From Neobacillus niacini (GTDB taxonomy: Bacteria; Bacillota; Bacilli; Bacillales; Cytobacillaceae), in the NCBI RefSeq assembly GCF_030817595.1, contig NZ_JAUSZN010000001.1, positions 318,001-382,000 on the forward strand: 64,000 nt of DNA. The letters run 5' to 3'. Every line of letters begins with the position of its first letter. Positions within the stretch are counted from its first letter, which is position 1. Positions 26,717 to 35,779 of this stretch are shown piece by piece. The position numbers and the translations under genes are program-made. A model generated the notes under the pieces. It saw only the letters and a list, made by a program, of their open reading frames with translations, was not told where the DNA came from and did no database searches.

Positions 26717-27313
26717 TTAGATCATTCCTTTCAAGTAGATGAAGCTAAAGATAAATATCCAAACTACGTCTAGAAAGTGCCAATAAAGAGAGAAAATGAA
26801 TGACTTATTAGCTGTTTCTGGTGTTAACCCGCGAGTTTTAAGTTGGAAAATGATAAATAATCCCCAGAAAACACCAAAAGTAACGTGCGCTCCATGTGTT
26901 CCTAATGTATTTAATAGGGCAGCAGTAAATGCACTAGTTTGTAGTCCAGCACCAATATGAACATAGTGTATAAACTCATAGACTTCAAGACTCAAGAATC
27001 CTAGACCGAGAAGAAGAGTTATTGCAAAAAAGACCTGCATAGCTTTTTGGCTACCTAATCGCATTGCGTGAATTCCTAGCCCAATTGTAAAGCTGCTTGT
27101 TAAGAGTATCATTGTTTCAAGTAACACAGGAGTAATGTCGAAAATTTCTGTACCAGTCGGGCCGTTACCGGTGCGATTAACCAAGGTAAAATATCCTGCA
27201 AAAAGCGTAGCAAAAAGCATAATTTCGGCCCCAAGAAAAATCCAAAAACCTAAAATATTTATTTGATTTTGATGTGTACCATACTCGAGTGGCAGCGAGT
27301 GATTGATTTTCAT
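26717..27313 (-). CDS. qoxC: cytochrome aa3-600 quinol oxidase subunit III
   Basis: 198 residues with five membrane helices. WIFLGAEIMLFATLFAGYF and the segment LYWHFLDVVWIFIFSFIYL are typical of heme-copper oxidase subunit III. It starts two bases after the qoxB stop, so translation is tightly coupled. Confidence 0.95.
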   Translation of the reverse strand: MKINHSLPLEYGTHQNQINILGFWIFLGAEIMLFATLFAGYFTLVNRTGNGPTGTEIFDITPVLLETMILLTSSFTIGLGIHAMRLGSQKAMQVFFAITLLLGLGFLSLEVYEFIHYVHIGAGLQTSAFTAALLNTLGTHGAHVTFGVFWGLFIIFQLKTRGLTPETANKSFIFSLYWHFLDVVWIFIFSFIYLKGMI

Positions 27314-27315
27314 GA

Positions 27316-29259
27316 TTAAGCACCTCGCAATTTCGTTTCAGTTTCTTCAATTTCTTTAACCGAGATGTAATGTCCGTGATCCTTTTCTAATGAACGGTGC
27401 CCCATACAGACAAAGATTCCAATGGTTGTACTAATTGCGGGAATCCACATACCAAATACGAATGAAAAACCCCATGCAAAGAAAATACATCCCAGGATAA
27501 ACGGAATACCGCTATTATTTGGCATATGAATATTTTCATATTTGCCAGGGAATAAAATATGATTATTATACTTAGCTTCCCAAAGCACATCAACTGACTT
27601 AACATTTGGCACTATTGCAAAATTATATTCCGGCACGGGACTAGGAGTGGCCCATTCAAGTGAACGTGCATCCCATGGGTCCGAACTAATATCCCTAGAT
27701 GCATAACGTGTACTATAGTAAACGTTGTAGACGATCAAAATAAATCCAATCGCTAAACCAATCGCTCCAATAAACGAAAGCATATTCCAAATACCATACC
27801 CAGTTGATTCAGAATATGTGTACATTCGGCGGGCTTGTCCGTCCAAACCAGAGAAAAACATTGGCATGAATGCTAATAAAGTGCTCATAGAGATAATCCA
27901 AGCAGTCCATTTTCCAATTTTTTCATTAAGAATGAAACCAAACATTTTTGGCCAATAGTAATGGAAACCAGCAAGCATAGCGAATACCACACCTGGTATA
28001 ATAACCATGTGGAAATGGGCTACTAGAAACATAGTATTATGGTATTGATAGTCCGCAGCTGACATTCCGAGCATTACTCCAGTAACTCCCCCAATTGTAA
28101 AAATCGGAATGAAGAGCAAGGAATAAAGCATTGGCGTAGTAATGATAATTTTTCCTTTCCAAAGCGTAAATAGCCAATTAAAAATCTTAACCCCTGTCGG
28201 TACTGCAATTGCCATTGTGGTAATCGAGAAGATACTGTTAGTTAGCGCTCCTTGTCCCATTGTAAAGAAATGGTGTGTCCATACCAGGAATGAAAGGAGA
28301 GAGATGATCACCATGGAGCCAACCATAGATTTATAACCATATAGGTTTCTGCCAGAAAAGGTAGAGATAATCTCACTGTATATACCAAATGCTGGTAAAA
28401 CTAAAATATATACTTCAGGATGTCCCCAAACCCAGAAAAAGTTGGCCCAAAGCATATCCATACCGCCATTTGTTGAGGTGAAAAAATTCGTTGCAAAAAG
28501 ACGGTCCATTGTTCCCATAATAAGTGCCACTGTTAATACTGGAAAAGCAAAAACAATGATAATATTAGCTACTAGGGAAGACCAAGTAAACATTGGCATT
28601 TTCATTAAAGTCATACCTGGTGCTCTCATTTTAAGTATGGTAGTAATCATGTTAATGCCAGTCATTAAAGTACCCATACCTGAAATCTGGAGAGCAAACA
28701 TATAATAATTCGTTCCTACAGATTCACTAAATTCGTTATTGGCAAGAGGGAAATAAGAAGTCCATCCTGCATCTGGAGATCCACCTATAACAAAAGAGAT
28801 ATTGAGTAACATAGCCCCCATAAAGAAAAGCCAGAAGCTTAGTGCATTTAATCGTGGAAATGCCACATCACGGGCTCCAATTTGCAATGGAACGATATAG
28901 TTCATGAACGCCATGATAAAAGGCATTGCCATAAAAATGATCATAACCGTCCCATGAGTGGTGAAAATTTCGTTATAATGCTGGGCATCCAACATCTTGT
29001 TTTCGGGTATTGCCAGTTGGGCACGCATCATAATCGCATCTGCTCCACCACGGAAAAGCATGAGGAGAGCAGATATTAAATACATGATTCCAATACGTTT
29101 ATGGTCTACAGTGCTTAACCATTCACGCCAGAGATATCCCCACTTTTTAAAATATGTTAAGCCGGCAATAATCGCGATAACGGTTAGGCCGATTGCAACC
29201 ATTGATACATAAATAGCAGGACTTGGATGAGGGACTGCAAAACGTTCAAAGATATCCAT
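27316..29259 (-). CDS. qoxB: cytochrome aa3-600 quinol oxidase subunit I
   Basis: A 647-residue catalytic subunit of the proton-pumping menaquinol oxidase in the cytoplasmic membrane. Heme and copper ligand motifs are all present: FTTHGTVMIIF (heme a), WGHPEVYILVLPAFGI (CuB and the cross-linked Tyr), WTHHFFTMG (CuB histidines) and VAHFHMVI (heme a3/a). Length fits QoxB. It is coupled to qoxA (59-base gap) and qoxC. Confidence 0.96.
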   Translation of the reverse strand: MDIFERFAVPHPSPAIYVSMVAIGLTVIAIIAGLTYFKKWGYLWREWLSTVDHKRIGIMYLISALLMLFRGGADAIMMRAQLAIPENKMLDAQHYNEIFTTHGTVMIIFMAMPFIMAFMNYIVPLQIGARDVAFPRLNALSFWLFFMGAMLLNISFVIGGSPDAGWTSYFPLANNEFSESVGTNYYMFALQISGMGTLMTGINMITTILKMRAPGMTLMKMPMFTWSSLVANIIIVFAFPVLTVALIMGTMDRLFATNFFTSTNGGMDMLWANFFWVWGHPEVYILVLPAFGIYSEIISTFSGRNLYGYKSMVGSMVIISLLSFLVWTHHFFTMGQGALTNSIFSITTMAIAVPTGVKIFNWLFTLWKGKIIITTPMLYSLLFIPIFTIGGVTGVMLGMSAADYQYHNTMFLVAHFHMVIIPGVVFAMLAGFHYYWPKMFGFILNEKIGKWTAWIISMSTLLAFMPMFFSGLDGQARRMYTYSESTGYGIWNMLSFIGAIGLAIGFILIVYNVYYSTRYASRDISSDPWDARSLEWATPSPVPEYNFAIVPNVKSVDVLWEAKYNNHILFPGKYENIHMPNNSGIPFILGCIFFAWGFSFVFGMWIPAISTTIGIFVCMGHRSLEKDHGHYISVKEIEETETKLRGA

Positions 29260-29318
29260 CTATTATGACTCCTTTCGAGTTTGTTTAATATAAATAACAA
29301 TCAATTTTTCCAATTAGC

Positions 29319-30251
29319 TTAATGGCTGTTATGGGCAGAATTACTATCTTCAGAGCTAGAATGTTCCTCAGAAGAGTGGTTGTCAGAATCATCAGATTGA
29401 GAAGCCCCATGTTGGTGCCCGCCATTTTCACCTTCTGGTGGCGGCAGGAAAGTCAAATGTGTTCCAGTGTAGGTGGACTGACCAACATGCCCATGTTCCA
29501 ACAATTTATCAAATTTTTGCTCAGTTAATGGTTCTGCTGAATCTTTCACTTCATTTACCCATTCATCAAATTCTTCTTGGGACATCGCTGTGACATTGAA
29601 TGTATTCTCTGCGAACCCTTTACCATTAAAATTTGCATTCCGCCCCATAAATTCACCAGGAACGTCAGCAGCTAAGTGCAACGTATTAACCATGTCCGCC
29701 ATTGCATATTTTTGCCCTCCAAGTTGTGGAATCCAAAAACTTGTGATTGGTCCGTATGAATACAATTTAAACTCAATTGGACGTTCAACTGGTATATATA
29801 AGTAGTTAACCGTTTCAATATTTTCTTCTGGATAGCTAAAATGCCACTTCCAATTTGAAGTAGAAGCATAAATTATTAGTGGTTCTTTATCTTTGTATAT
29901 CGCCGGTGCTGATTCTACCTTATAGTTGCTTTGAACAGAAACAATTGACAGAAATACAACAATAATAACCGGAATCCCGACACAGATGGCTTCGACCAGA
30001 ATGCTGCCCTCAATGTGCGGCGGACGATAATCTGGCATTTGTTTTGAAGCTCGATATTTGATTAACATATAGGCCAATATTCCGAAAACAATGATCACGA
30101 TGAAAGACATAATCCAAATGGATAGAATGATATCCTTGGCTTGTGTTTGAGCTTGTGGGCCTTTTGGATCCAAAACTAAAAAAGATTCACACCCTGTTAA
30201 CATTGTGGTAATAGTAAAAATCGCTGTCAAAATAGCCCATTTTTTTTTCAT
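29319..30251 (-). CDS. qoxA: cytochrome aa3-600 quinol oxidase subunit II, His-rich tail
   Basis: A 310-residue lipoprotein (lipobox LTGCESF) with two membrane helices and a cupredoxin-like extracytoplasmic domain (NWKWHFSYPEENI, then FWIPQLGGQKYAM). It lacks the CuA cysteines, as expected for a quinol rather than cytochrome c oxidase. The last about 30 residues (from GGHQHGASQ) are rich in His, Ser and Asp, a low-complexity tail that could bind metal. It is the first gene of the operon, with the ribosome site AAAGGAAAGGGG before ATG 30251. Confidence 0.95.
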   Translation of the reverse strand: MKKKWAILTAIFTITTMLTGCESFLVLDPKGPQAQTQAKDIILSIWIMSFIVIIVFGILAYMLIKYRASKQMPDYRPPHIEGSILVEAICVGIPVIIVVFLSIVSVQSNYKVESAPAIYKDKEPLIIYASTSNWKWHFSYPEENIETVNYLYIPVERPIEFKLYSYGPITSFWIPQLGGQKYAMADMVNTLHLAADVPGEFMGRNANFNGKGFAENTFNVTAMSQEEFDEWVNEVKDSAEPLTEQKFDKLLEHGHVGQSTYTGTHLTFLPPPEGENGGHQHGASQSDDSDNHSSEEHSSSEDSNSAHNSH

Positions 30252-30364
30252 GGATAAACCCCTTTCCTTTTAAAAGATTCATAGGAAAATATTCAGTTTT
30301 ATTATGTTGGTTGATTCACAATTGGTTATTATATTAGTGGCGGAATTTTAGAAAATCAAGAAAA

Positions 30365-30380
30365 TGTGAAGTGTGTCACA
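30365..30380. promoter_or_regulatory. Rex-like palindrome upstream of qoxABCD
   Basis: TGTGAAGTGTGTCACA resembles the redox-sensor Rex operator (TTGTGAA...TTCACAA type), with the outer TGTGA/TCACA arms intact. It lies 114 bases upstream of qoxA. Regulation by Rex is inference. TGTCACA here is not followed by CGTT at N16, so it is not an ECF41 promoter. Confidence 0.4.
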
Positions 30381-30493
30381 AAGTGTTCAAAAACGAAAAT
30401 CTAAATTTCTGATGATAAATTTGTATTATTATTTGATTAAACCCCGTGATATTTAAGGGTTTATAATCTGAGGAAGAGTTTGAAAATGAAAAG

Positions 30494-30524
30494 TGGATGG
30501 TTGGATTTATTGTCAATTGGATGA
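30494..30524 (+). promoter_or_regulatory. MocR-type direct-repeat operator before the decayed mocR gene
   Basis: TGGATGG (30494) and TGGATGA (30518), starts exactly 24 bases apart. It lies about 160 bases before the decayed MocR gene, the position expected for autoregulation. Confidence 0.55.
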
Positions 30525-30681
30525 TTAATTACTTATTAAAATAGAATAAAATTGGGAAATTTAGAGGATTTATCTATTGGCAAATAACTCGATAGGTAAT
30601 TTTTTTTGAGTGCAGTTTAGAGGAAAAAAAACAAAGAGAAAAATAATATATGATAATAAAAAATAAAAAGTGCTGTAGTCA

Positions 30682-31050
30682 ATGAATTGGAAGCCAGATT
30701 GAAGAGCAAAAAAAACGATCTATAAACAGCCTGCAGAATATATTGAAAATGGAATCGCTAATGGTACTTTTCCGCCGGATAAACCCCAACCATCAGAACG
30801 ATCCTTATCTAATGAACTTAATGTAAACAGAAGTACAGTAGTGGCAGCGTTTGATGAGCTAGAAATCAAATGGACTGATTCAAAGAAATAGAGGAGTATT
30901 GGAAGGGTAGATTATAAAGGAGTCATATATGTTCCGGGCTACACGATGCGGATCCAAAGGGGTTATGTCCGTTTTACGTTCGCAAAGGACGATGAAGAAT
31001 CCAAACATGAAGGAATAGAAAAACTTGCGTAAGCACTAAATTCCCTTTAA
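30682..31050 (+). pseudogene. MocR-family (GntR-aminotransferase) regulator, heavily decayed
   Basis: ATG 30682 opens MNWKPD, stopped by TGA at codon 7. The same frame continues with KKTIYKQPAEYIENGIANGT and SERSLSNELNVNRSTVVAAF, a typical GntR winged helix. At about 30863 a frameshift hides SNGLIQRNRGV. Most of the aminotransferase domain is deleted. The C-terminal end VPGYTMRIQRGYVRFTFAKD followed by EEGIEKLA-type sequence, with one more stop, remains to 31050. MocR proteins sense PLP-linked amines and act on nearby direct repeats. It has at least three lesions and so is not functional. Confidence 0.75.
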
Positions 31051-31124
31051 AACGATTTCCGACATGTATATTTTAACTAGGAATCCTGCTTTTCATCATG
31101 GTTCTTTTTTACATTGAGTAATAA

Positions 31125-31155
31125 TGGATGGTTAAAAAAGTATGAGATTGGATGG
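31125..31155 (+). promoter_or_regulatory. MocR-type direct-repeat operator
   Basis: TGGATGGTT (31125) and TGGATGG (31149), exactly 24 bases apart. TATAAAATTTCTATATCC then TATTATGG follows, matching the sequence after the operators at 33563 and 40571. It precedes the decayed phosphatase-lipoprotein copy and deoC. Confidence 0.65.
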
Positions 31156-31368
31156 CTATAAAATTTCTATATCCTATATTATGGAGTAGTGGATCGTATG
31201 AAATGGTCCACTCATATGGAAAATTTATAGGGAATTAAGATTCGTTAATGTGTGAATTGATTCACAATTATCTCTACATGCATTAACCGAACTATCACAG
31301 GTATAAAACACAAGTTACATGTGATTTAAGAGTGTAGTTATTATTAAATTATATAGGAGAAAAAGGAA

Positions 31369-31605
31369 ATGAAAAAGAAAATGAAAAAGGGACTATTTGT
31401 GGCCAGTATTCTGGGGTTAATCTTGGTTATGGCTGGATATAATAAAAAAAACTCAAAGGAGGTTAAGAAAATGCCTAAAGATGTACAGGGTTTGGGTTGA
31501 GAACCTGACAATCCCGCGTCTAGTTAGCGGAGGAAATAATTGAGGGTTTAAGGATGACCGTGCACTCTGTTTTGCGACGAACAGAATTTAGGAAAATCGA
31601 ACACT
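31369..31605 (+). pseudogene. decayed copy of the PAP2/haloperoxidase-like lipoprotein gene
   Basis: ATG 31369 after GGAGAAAAAGGAA. The frame reads a lipoprotein signal (GLFVASILGLILVMAGYN, lipobox Cys replaced by Tyr), then VQGLG and a stop, then EPDNPAS. It jumps over a large deletion to a tail matching the end of the gene at 43302 (the DDRA region and the AATTGAGGGTTTAAGGATGACC string). It is an internally deleted copy of that gene. Confidence 0.75.
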
Positions 31606-31691
31606 CATCTCTTTTTATTAAATCAGAGAGCTTTTGACTTATAATATTTAATTATTCCTCAAAAATATAACTTCTAAGGTGGCGAACTTAT

Positions 31692-32333
31692 TTGGATTAT
31701 TCTAACTTAATTGACCACACATTACTTTCAGCTGACACTAAAGAAAAAGATATCATTAATTTATGCCAAGAAGCAAAACAATATGGCTTTGCATCAGCAG
31801 TTGTAAATCCTGCATGGGTAAGCTTATCAGCAGAACTTTTGCGCGATTCGGATGTAAGTGTCTGTACCGTTATAGGATTTCCTTTAGGTGCGAACACGCC
31901 CGAAACAAAGGCATTTGAAACTAAAAATGCTATTGAAAATGGGGCTACAGAAGTCGATACAGTTATAAATATTGGGGCATTAAAAGATAAAAACGATGAA
32001 CTCGTTGAAAAAGATATACGGTCTGTTGTGGAGGCTGCAAAAGGAAAGGCTTTAGTAAAAGTTATAATTGAGTCATGCCTTTTGACAAATGAAGAAAAAG
32101 TACGTGCATGCCAAATTTCTGTAAAAGCAGGTGCAGATTATGTAAAGACTTCAACGGGATTTTCTTTACATGGAGCGACTGTTGAGGATGTAGCAGTCAT
32201 GAGAAAAGCGGTTGGACCAGATATTGGAGTTAAGGCATCAGGGGGAGTACGAAATAGAGAAGATATTAAAGCGATGATAGATGCTGGAGCATCAAGAATT
32301 GGGACCAGCTCTGCTGTAAAAATTCTAGGATAA
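31692..32333 (+). CDS. deoC: deoxyribose-phosphate aldolase
   Basis: A 213-residue TIM-barrel aldolase that splits 2-deoxyribose 5-phosphate into acetaldehyde and glyceraldehyde 3-phosphate. The Schiff-base lysine K152 ([11 protein letters not shown]), second lysine K181 (GVKASGGVR) and aspartate in EVDTVINIG are intact. The start is TTG 31692 after AAGGTGG. Normally deoC sits with nucleoside catabolic genes. Here it stands alone behind a MocR-type operator and a decayed lipoprotein gene, an unusual setting. A terminator follows at 32485. Confidence 0.93.
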   Translation: MDYSNLIDHTLLSADTKEKDIINLCQEAKQYGFASAVVNPAWVSLSAELLRDSDVSVCTVIGFPLGANTPETKAFETKNAIENGATEVDTVINIGALKDKNDELVEKDIRSVVEAAKGKALVKVIIESCLLTNEEKVRACQISVKAGADYVKTSTGFSLHGATVEDVAVMRKAVGPDIGVKASGGVRNREDIKAMIDAGASRIGTSSAVKILG

Positions 32334-32484
32334 TGGAATGGTAAATTCTTTTGAATAAATTTAACAATATTTAAATCTGTAGAAGTTTTAGGTTCAAGGC
32401 CGGATATTTTTAAATTGTTAAAAAACAGGGAAAAGCAGGAGAGCTCCATTTGTATTAAATAGCACAGTTCTACAATAAAAATTT

Positions 32485-32520
32485 TAGCCGTTTTCTTTCA
32501 ATGGAAAATCGGCTTTTTTA
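32485..32520 (+). terminator. rho-independent terminator after deoC
   Basis: TAGCCG(T)TTTC pairs with GAAAA(T)CGGCT, followed by six T. It lies about 150 bases after the deoC stop. Its bases resemble the terminator after the nitrilase gene at 45214, suggesting a shared origin. Confidence 0.75.
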
Positions 32521-32546
32521 CTTATTTAATACGGGTGACAATTTCT

Positions 32547-33119
32547 ATGAAAAATATTTTTAAGATTTTAGTAGCTTATCTCTTCCTGGTCCTACTAACC
32601 GGCTGCTAAGAAGGAATAAAAGATCCTCTAAATTGGGAATTAGAGGATTTCAATGCTAGAACAGAAGAAGGGAAAGATATAAGTTTAACAGATTTAAAAG
32701 GAGAAGTATGGATTGCCGATTTTATCTTTACGAATTGCGCAACTGTATGTCTGCCAATGACGGCAAATATGACTAGACTTCAAGGGATGTTAAAAGAGAA
32801 AGGATTAGACGTGGAAATCGTTTCATTTAGTGTCGATCCATCAGTGGACACTCCTGAAAAATTAAAAGAATATGTAATGAAATTTAATGGAGAATTAACA
32901 AATTGGCAACTATTAACTGGATATTCACAAGAATTTATTGAAGAATATGCGTTAAAGAATTTTAAAACCATCGTGAAAAAACCAGGAACAGATAACCAAG
33001 TCATCCATGGTACTTCTTTTTATCTTATTGACAAAGAAGGGATTGTTGTCAAAGATTATGATGGAATTACTGTTCCTTATGACGATATTATTAGAGATAT
33101 TAATATATTAACAAAATAA
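32547..33119 (+). pseudogene. SCO1/SenC-family lipoprotein with a nonsense codon after the lipobox
   Basis: ATG 32547 opens a lipoprotein signal peptide ending LLTGC. The very next codon is TAA (32607-32609), after which the frame continues without shift for 170 codons. The body is a thioredoxin-fold copper chaperone for oxidase assembly: CxxxCP in FTNCATVCLPMTANM, SVDPSVDTPEKLKEY and the ligand histidine in NQVIHGTSFYLID. A single change from a Lys or Glu codon explains the stop. An internal start (ATG 32757) would lose the copper site. If functional it could serve the aa3 oxidase encoded at 26-30 kb. Confidence 0.8.
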
Positions 33120-33203
33120 GGTAATAGTGTTTGGTGTTTATAAGAGTAGTGGTCATTGTTTCAACACACAAATGTAGGTACTTATTTCTTTACTTTATAT
33201 GGA

Positions 33204-33491
33204 AGTCACTAAGGAAAGATGTTGAAGCGGTGTCAGCGCTTGAAAATATTAATTCATTTGTTTTTTACGATTCACCAACTGATGAAGACCGCGTGAACAG
33301 TCGATTTAATGTAGAAGGATATGTAACAAGAGATTGGCTTGAAAAAAATGTTGCTGTTAAAAATGCAGACGTTCCTGGTTAAACAATGGGATCTAAAAAG
33401 GGATTTGTCCGCTTTACTTTCGCAAGGGAAGACGAAGAATCAATCGACGAAGGAATTAAACGCTTTGCAGAAGCCCTTCACTTTCTTTAAA
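33204..33491 (+). pseudogene. C-terminal fragment of a PLP aminotransferase/MocR-type protein
   Basis: The frame contains NADVPG, a stop, then TMGSKKGFVRFTFAREDEES and IDEGIKRFAEAL, clearly parallel to the tail of the decayed MocR gene (VPGYTMRIQRGYVRFTFA). The upstream part (YDSPTDEDRVNSRFN) is less recognisable. It lies directly before a terminator-like hairpin and an operator, the same order as at 30.9-31.15 kb. Confidence 0.6.
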
Positions 33492-33518
33492 CTACTATTT
33501 TTATCCTCGAATTTTCGT

Positions 33519-33550
33519 AAGGATCATGACTTGTTCATGATTCTTTTTTT
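33519..33550 (+). terminator. rho-independent terminator after the fragment
   Basis: AAGGATCATGA pairs with TCATGATTCTT around a 5-base loop, followed by seven T. Confidence 0.75.
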
Positions 33551-33562
33551 ACTAATGATAAA

Positions 33563-33594
33563 TGGATGGTCAAAAAAGTTTCAAATTGGATGGT
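33563..33594 (+). promoter_or_regulatory. MocR-type direct-repeat operator
   Basis: TGGATGGT (33563) and TGGATGGT (33587), starts exactly 24 bases apart, followed by an AT-rich run and TTATGATGG. It precedes the decayed aminotransferase and the isochorismatase gene. Confidence 0.65.
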
Positions 33595-33738
33595 AAAAAA
33601 AATTTAAAAATCCTTATGATGGGGAAGTGGATAATAAAACATTCATTTAGGCTAATGATTAATAGTTTTGAAATAAATGTGTGGATTGATGCACAATTAT
33701 CTATTCACGAAACAGTTTAAAAATTGAATGCAAAAGGT

Positions 33739-34001
33739 TTGGAGGTAAGGGTTATAAATACTATCGATATGGTAAATCGGCGTAAAGCATTAGACGACAT
33801 TAAACCCTATATACCAGGTAAACCATTATGGGAAGTACAAGAGGAATTAGGGATGAAAAGTGGTATTAAATTAGCATTAAATGGAAACCCTCTTGGTCCA
33901 TTACCAAAAGCTCTGATGCTATAAAAAATGTTCTTTCCGAAATTAATAGATATCCTGATGCTCATGCTACGGAGTTGAAAAGTGGTATTGCGTCACGATG
34001 A
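33739..34001 (+). pseudogene. N-terminal fragment of a histidinol-phosphate-aminotransferase-like gene
   Basis: After GGAGGTAAGG the frame reads [20 protein letters not shown] and continues [12 protein letters not shown], then shifts to EINRYPDAHATELKSGIAS and stops. It is collinear with residues 10-80 of the intact aminotransferase at 40762 ([20 protein letters not shown]). About 80 percent of the gene is missing. Its place behind an operator mirrors the intact copy. Confidence 0.75.
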
Positions 34002-34142
34002 TCACTATCTACCCATCAATTAATGACGGCGGTTCTGCCGCGTTTTTTATGTGCGGAAATAACTAAATGAAAATGAAACATAAAAGATATAAAACAGCAA
34101 AAAAATACTTTAACTAAATTAGATAAAAAGGAGTTAGAAAGA

Positions 34143-34778
34143 ATGAGAATTGATCCACAAACGACTGGTATTTTACTGACAGATCCACAGAATGAGTTTT
34201 TACATCCTACGGGTGCAGGATATCCTTTAACAAAAGATATACTTGCTGAAAATGACACGATTAACAACATTGAATTACTACTAAAAACAGCGAAGGAAAA
34301 AAACTATCAAGTATTTGTTTCCCCGCACTATTACTACCCTCATGATAAAAACTGGAAAATTAAAGGTGGGGGAGAATCAATGATGCAGGAAAACAATATG
34401 TTCCAAAGCAAAGGTCCTCAAAAACCGATTGAATCTGCGTCAGGAGCTGACTTTTACGAGTCATTTAAACCATATCTCGAAGACGGTAATACAATCATCA
34501 CAAGTCCGCATAAAATTTTTGGTCCAGAATCGAATGATTTAGTTTTACAACTTCGGAAACGTGGCATTAATACGGTTATTGTTGGAGGAATGAATGCAAA
34601 CCTATGTGTTGACTCTCATATGCGTGAACTAGTAGAACAAGGCTTCGAAGTTTATATCGTGAGTGATGCAACAGCTGCTCCTGGTAAAGATGCATTCAAT
34701 GCAGGCATTGTAAACTTTGGATTCGTTTCAAGTGGTGTTTGGACAACTCAAGAAGCCATCGAGAAATTAAACTCTTAA
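34143..34778 (+). CDS. isochorismatase-family cysteine hydrolase
   Basis: 211 residues, no signal peptide, a cytoplasmic paralogue of the exported protein at 24679. The triad D14 (LLTDPQNEF), K124 (SPHKIFGPE) and C155 (NANLCVDSHMREL) is complete. The shared block PHYYYPHDKNWK appears to be a subfamily mark. ATG 34143 follows AAGGAGTTAGAAAGA. It probably belongs to the operon that begins at the operator at 33563 and once also contained the aminotransferase fragment. The substrate is unknown, although amide or hydroxamate hydrolysis fits the family and the nitrilase-containing sister operon. Confidence 0.88.
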   Translation: MRIDPQTTGILLTDPQNEFLHPTGAGYPLTKDILAENDTINNIELLLKTAKEKNYQVFVSPHYYYPHDKNWKIKGGGESMMQENNMFQSKGPQKPIESASGADFYESFKPYLEDGNTIITSPHKIFGPESNDLVLQLRKRGINTVIVGGMNANLCVDSHMRELVEQGFEVYIVSDATAAPGKDAFNAGIVNFGFVSSGVWTTQEAIEKLNS

Positions 34779-35015
34779 TTTGGTCACGGAAAGCGATTTA
34801 TATTAAATATAAAGCATATGACAAATGGTGGATTAGCGACATATGGGAGAGTTTTGCAGCACATTTATAGACACGATATACGTGCCTTCTTTTCAAAATG
34901 TTTAACCTCAATAATCGAACTTTATAAAAGACATCGATTACATACATAAGCAATCATTTTTATTGGAAGGTCTTGGAAGACGGGAGTCACTTACAGGAGA
35001 AGAGGTAATCCAGTT

Positions 35016-35360
35016 CATTTTAATATTCAAACAAATCATTTAGGAACAAGTTTAGCTACAGCATTTAGTCAGGTTACAGATTCCAATAAGGTACGTAATT
35101 ATGTCTTAAGAGGAAAAGACATCCCATTAAAAAATATTAATGTTTTTAATGATTATTTGAGGAATAATTCACATCCAATTCCATTGTCGTTTGATTACGA
35201 AGTTACTAATTCAACGGAATTTCCTTTTTCAGATAAGTTAATGATGTTCCACTTTGGTCTTAGGCTGAACTCTGGTATTGGCAACTATGGGGCAGCAATT
35301 TCTGCTAGTCGAAAGAGTGATTTAGTCTTGATTTATCCCACTTATCAACAGAAATATTAG
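35016..35360 (+). pseudogene. DUF3231-family protein, C-terminal fragment
   Basis: The open frame reads HFNIQTNHLGTSLATAFSQV, then RNYVLRGKDIPLKNINVF and PFSDKLMMFHFGLRL with IGNYGAAISAS, the C-terminal part of DUF3231 proteins of spore formers. The N-terminal half is missing or frame-scrambled (EKR before a stop). No start or ribosome site is available, so it is a remnant. Confidence 0.6.
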
Positions 35361-35436
35361 AGTATGATTCGTTCTCCAAGCATACACTTTCCCCCTTTTG
35401 AGTAATTCCATTTTTAAAGTAATGGGGATTGAGGAA

Positions 35437-35577
35437 ATGTGTAAGAAGTTATTTACAGAGAAAGAAATCAAGCTACTTTCAACTAAAAAATATGTTAAAG
35501 CTGTTAGATCAAAAGATAGATTTAATGCAAATGACTCAGGTTCTATTTTTGATAATTACCGAATTAATATCATCTAA
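35437..35577 (+). pseudogene. transposase helix-turn-helix fragment (possible)
   Basis: ATG 35437 opens MCKKLFTEKEIKLLSTKKY, resembling the start of IS3-type transposase HTH proteins that read FTEKEI-LL--NPYVK. Similarity fades after about 25 codons and the frame stops. Assignment rests on pattern memory only. Confidence 0.35.
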
Positions 35578-35779
35578 AATATCAATCATTTCATTTAAAA
35601 TCTTGTATTGTTTATTTTTTCGAATACTTATAACGTTAAGACTAGTCCTGTATTGTTACGTAAAGAGGAATAGAAAACACAATTTAATATTGGGTTTAAA
35701 AGAGGAAATCAAATATTAGGAGATTGATATTATCAGGCTGTATTTAGAGGCTGATTAATATAAAAAAAATAATAGGAGG

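Noticed and set aside
30365..30400. TGTCACA upstream of qoxA as an ECF41 promoter
   Set aside because: No CGTT or CGTC at 16 bases on either strand; a Rex-like palindrome explains the TGTGA/TCACA arms better.
35429..35719. 96-residue frame after the DUF3231 fragment
   Set aside because: The composition is odd for a protein. An overlapping frame gives a better, though short, transposase-like start (listed with low confidence).
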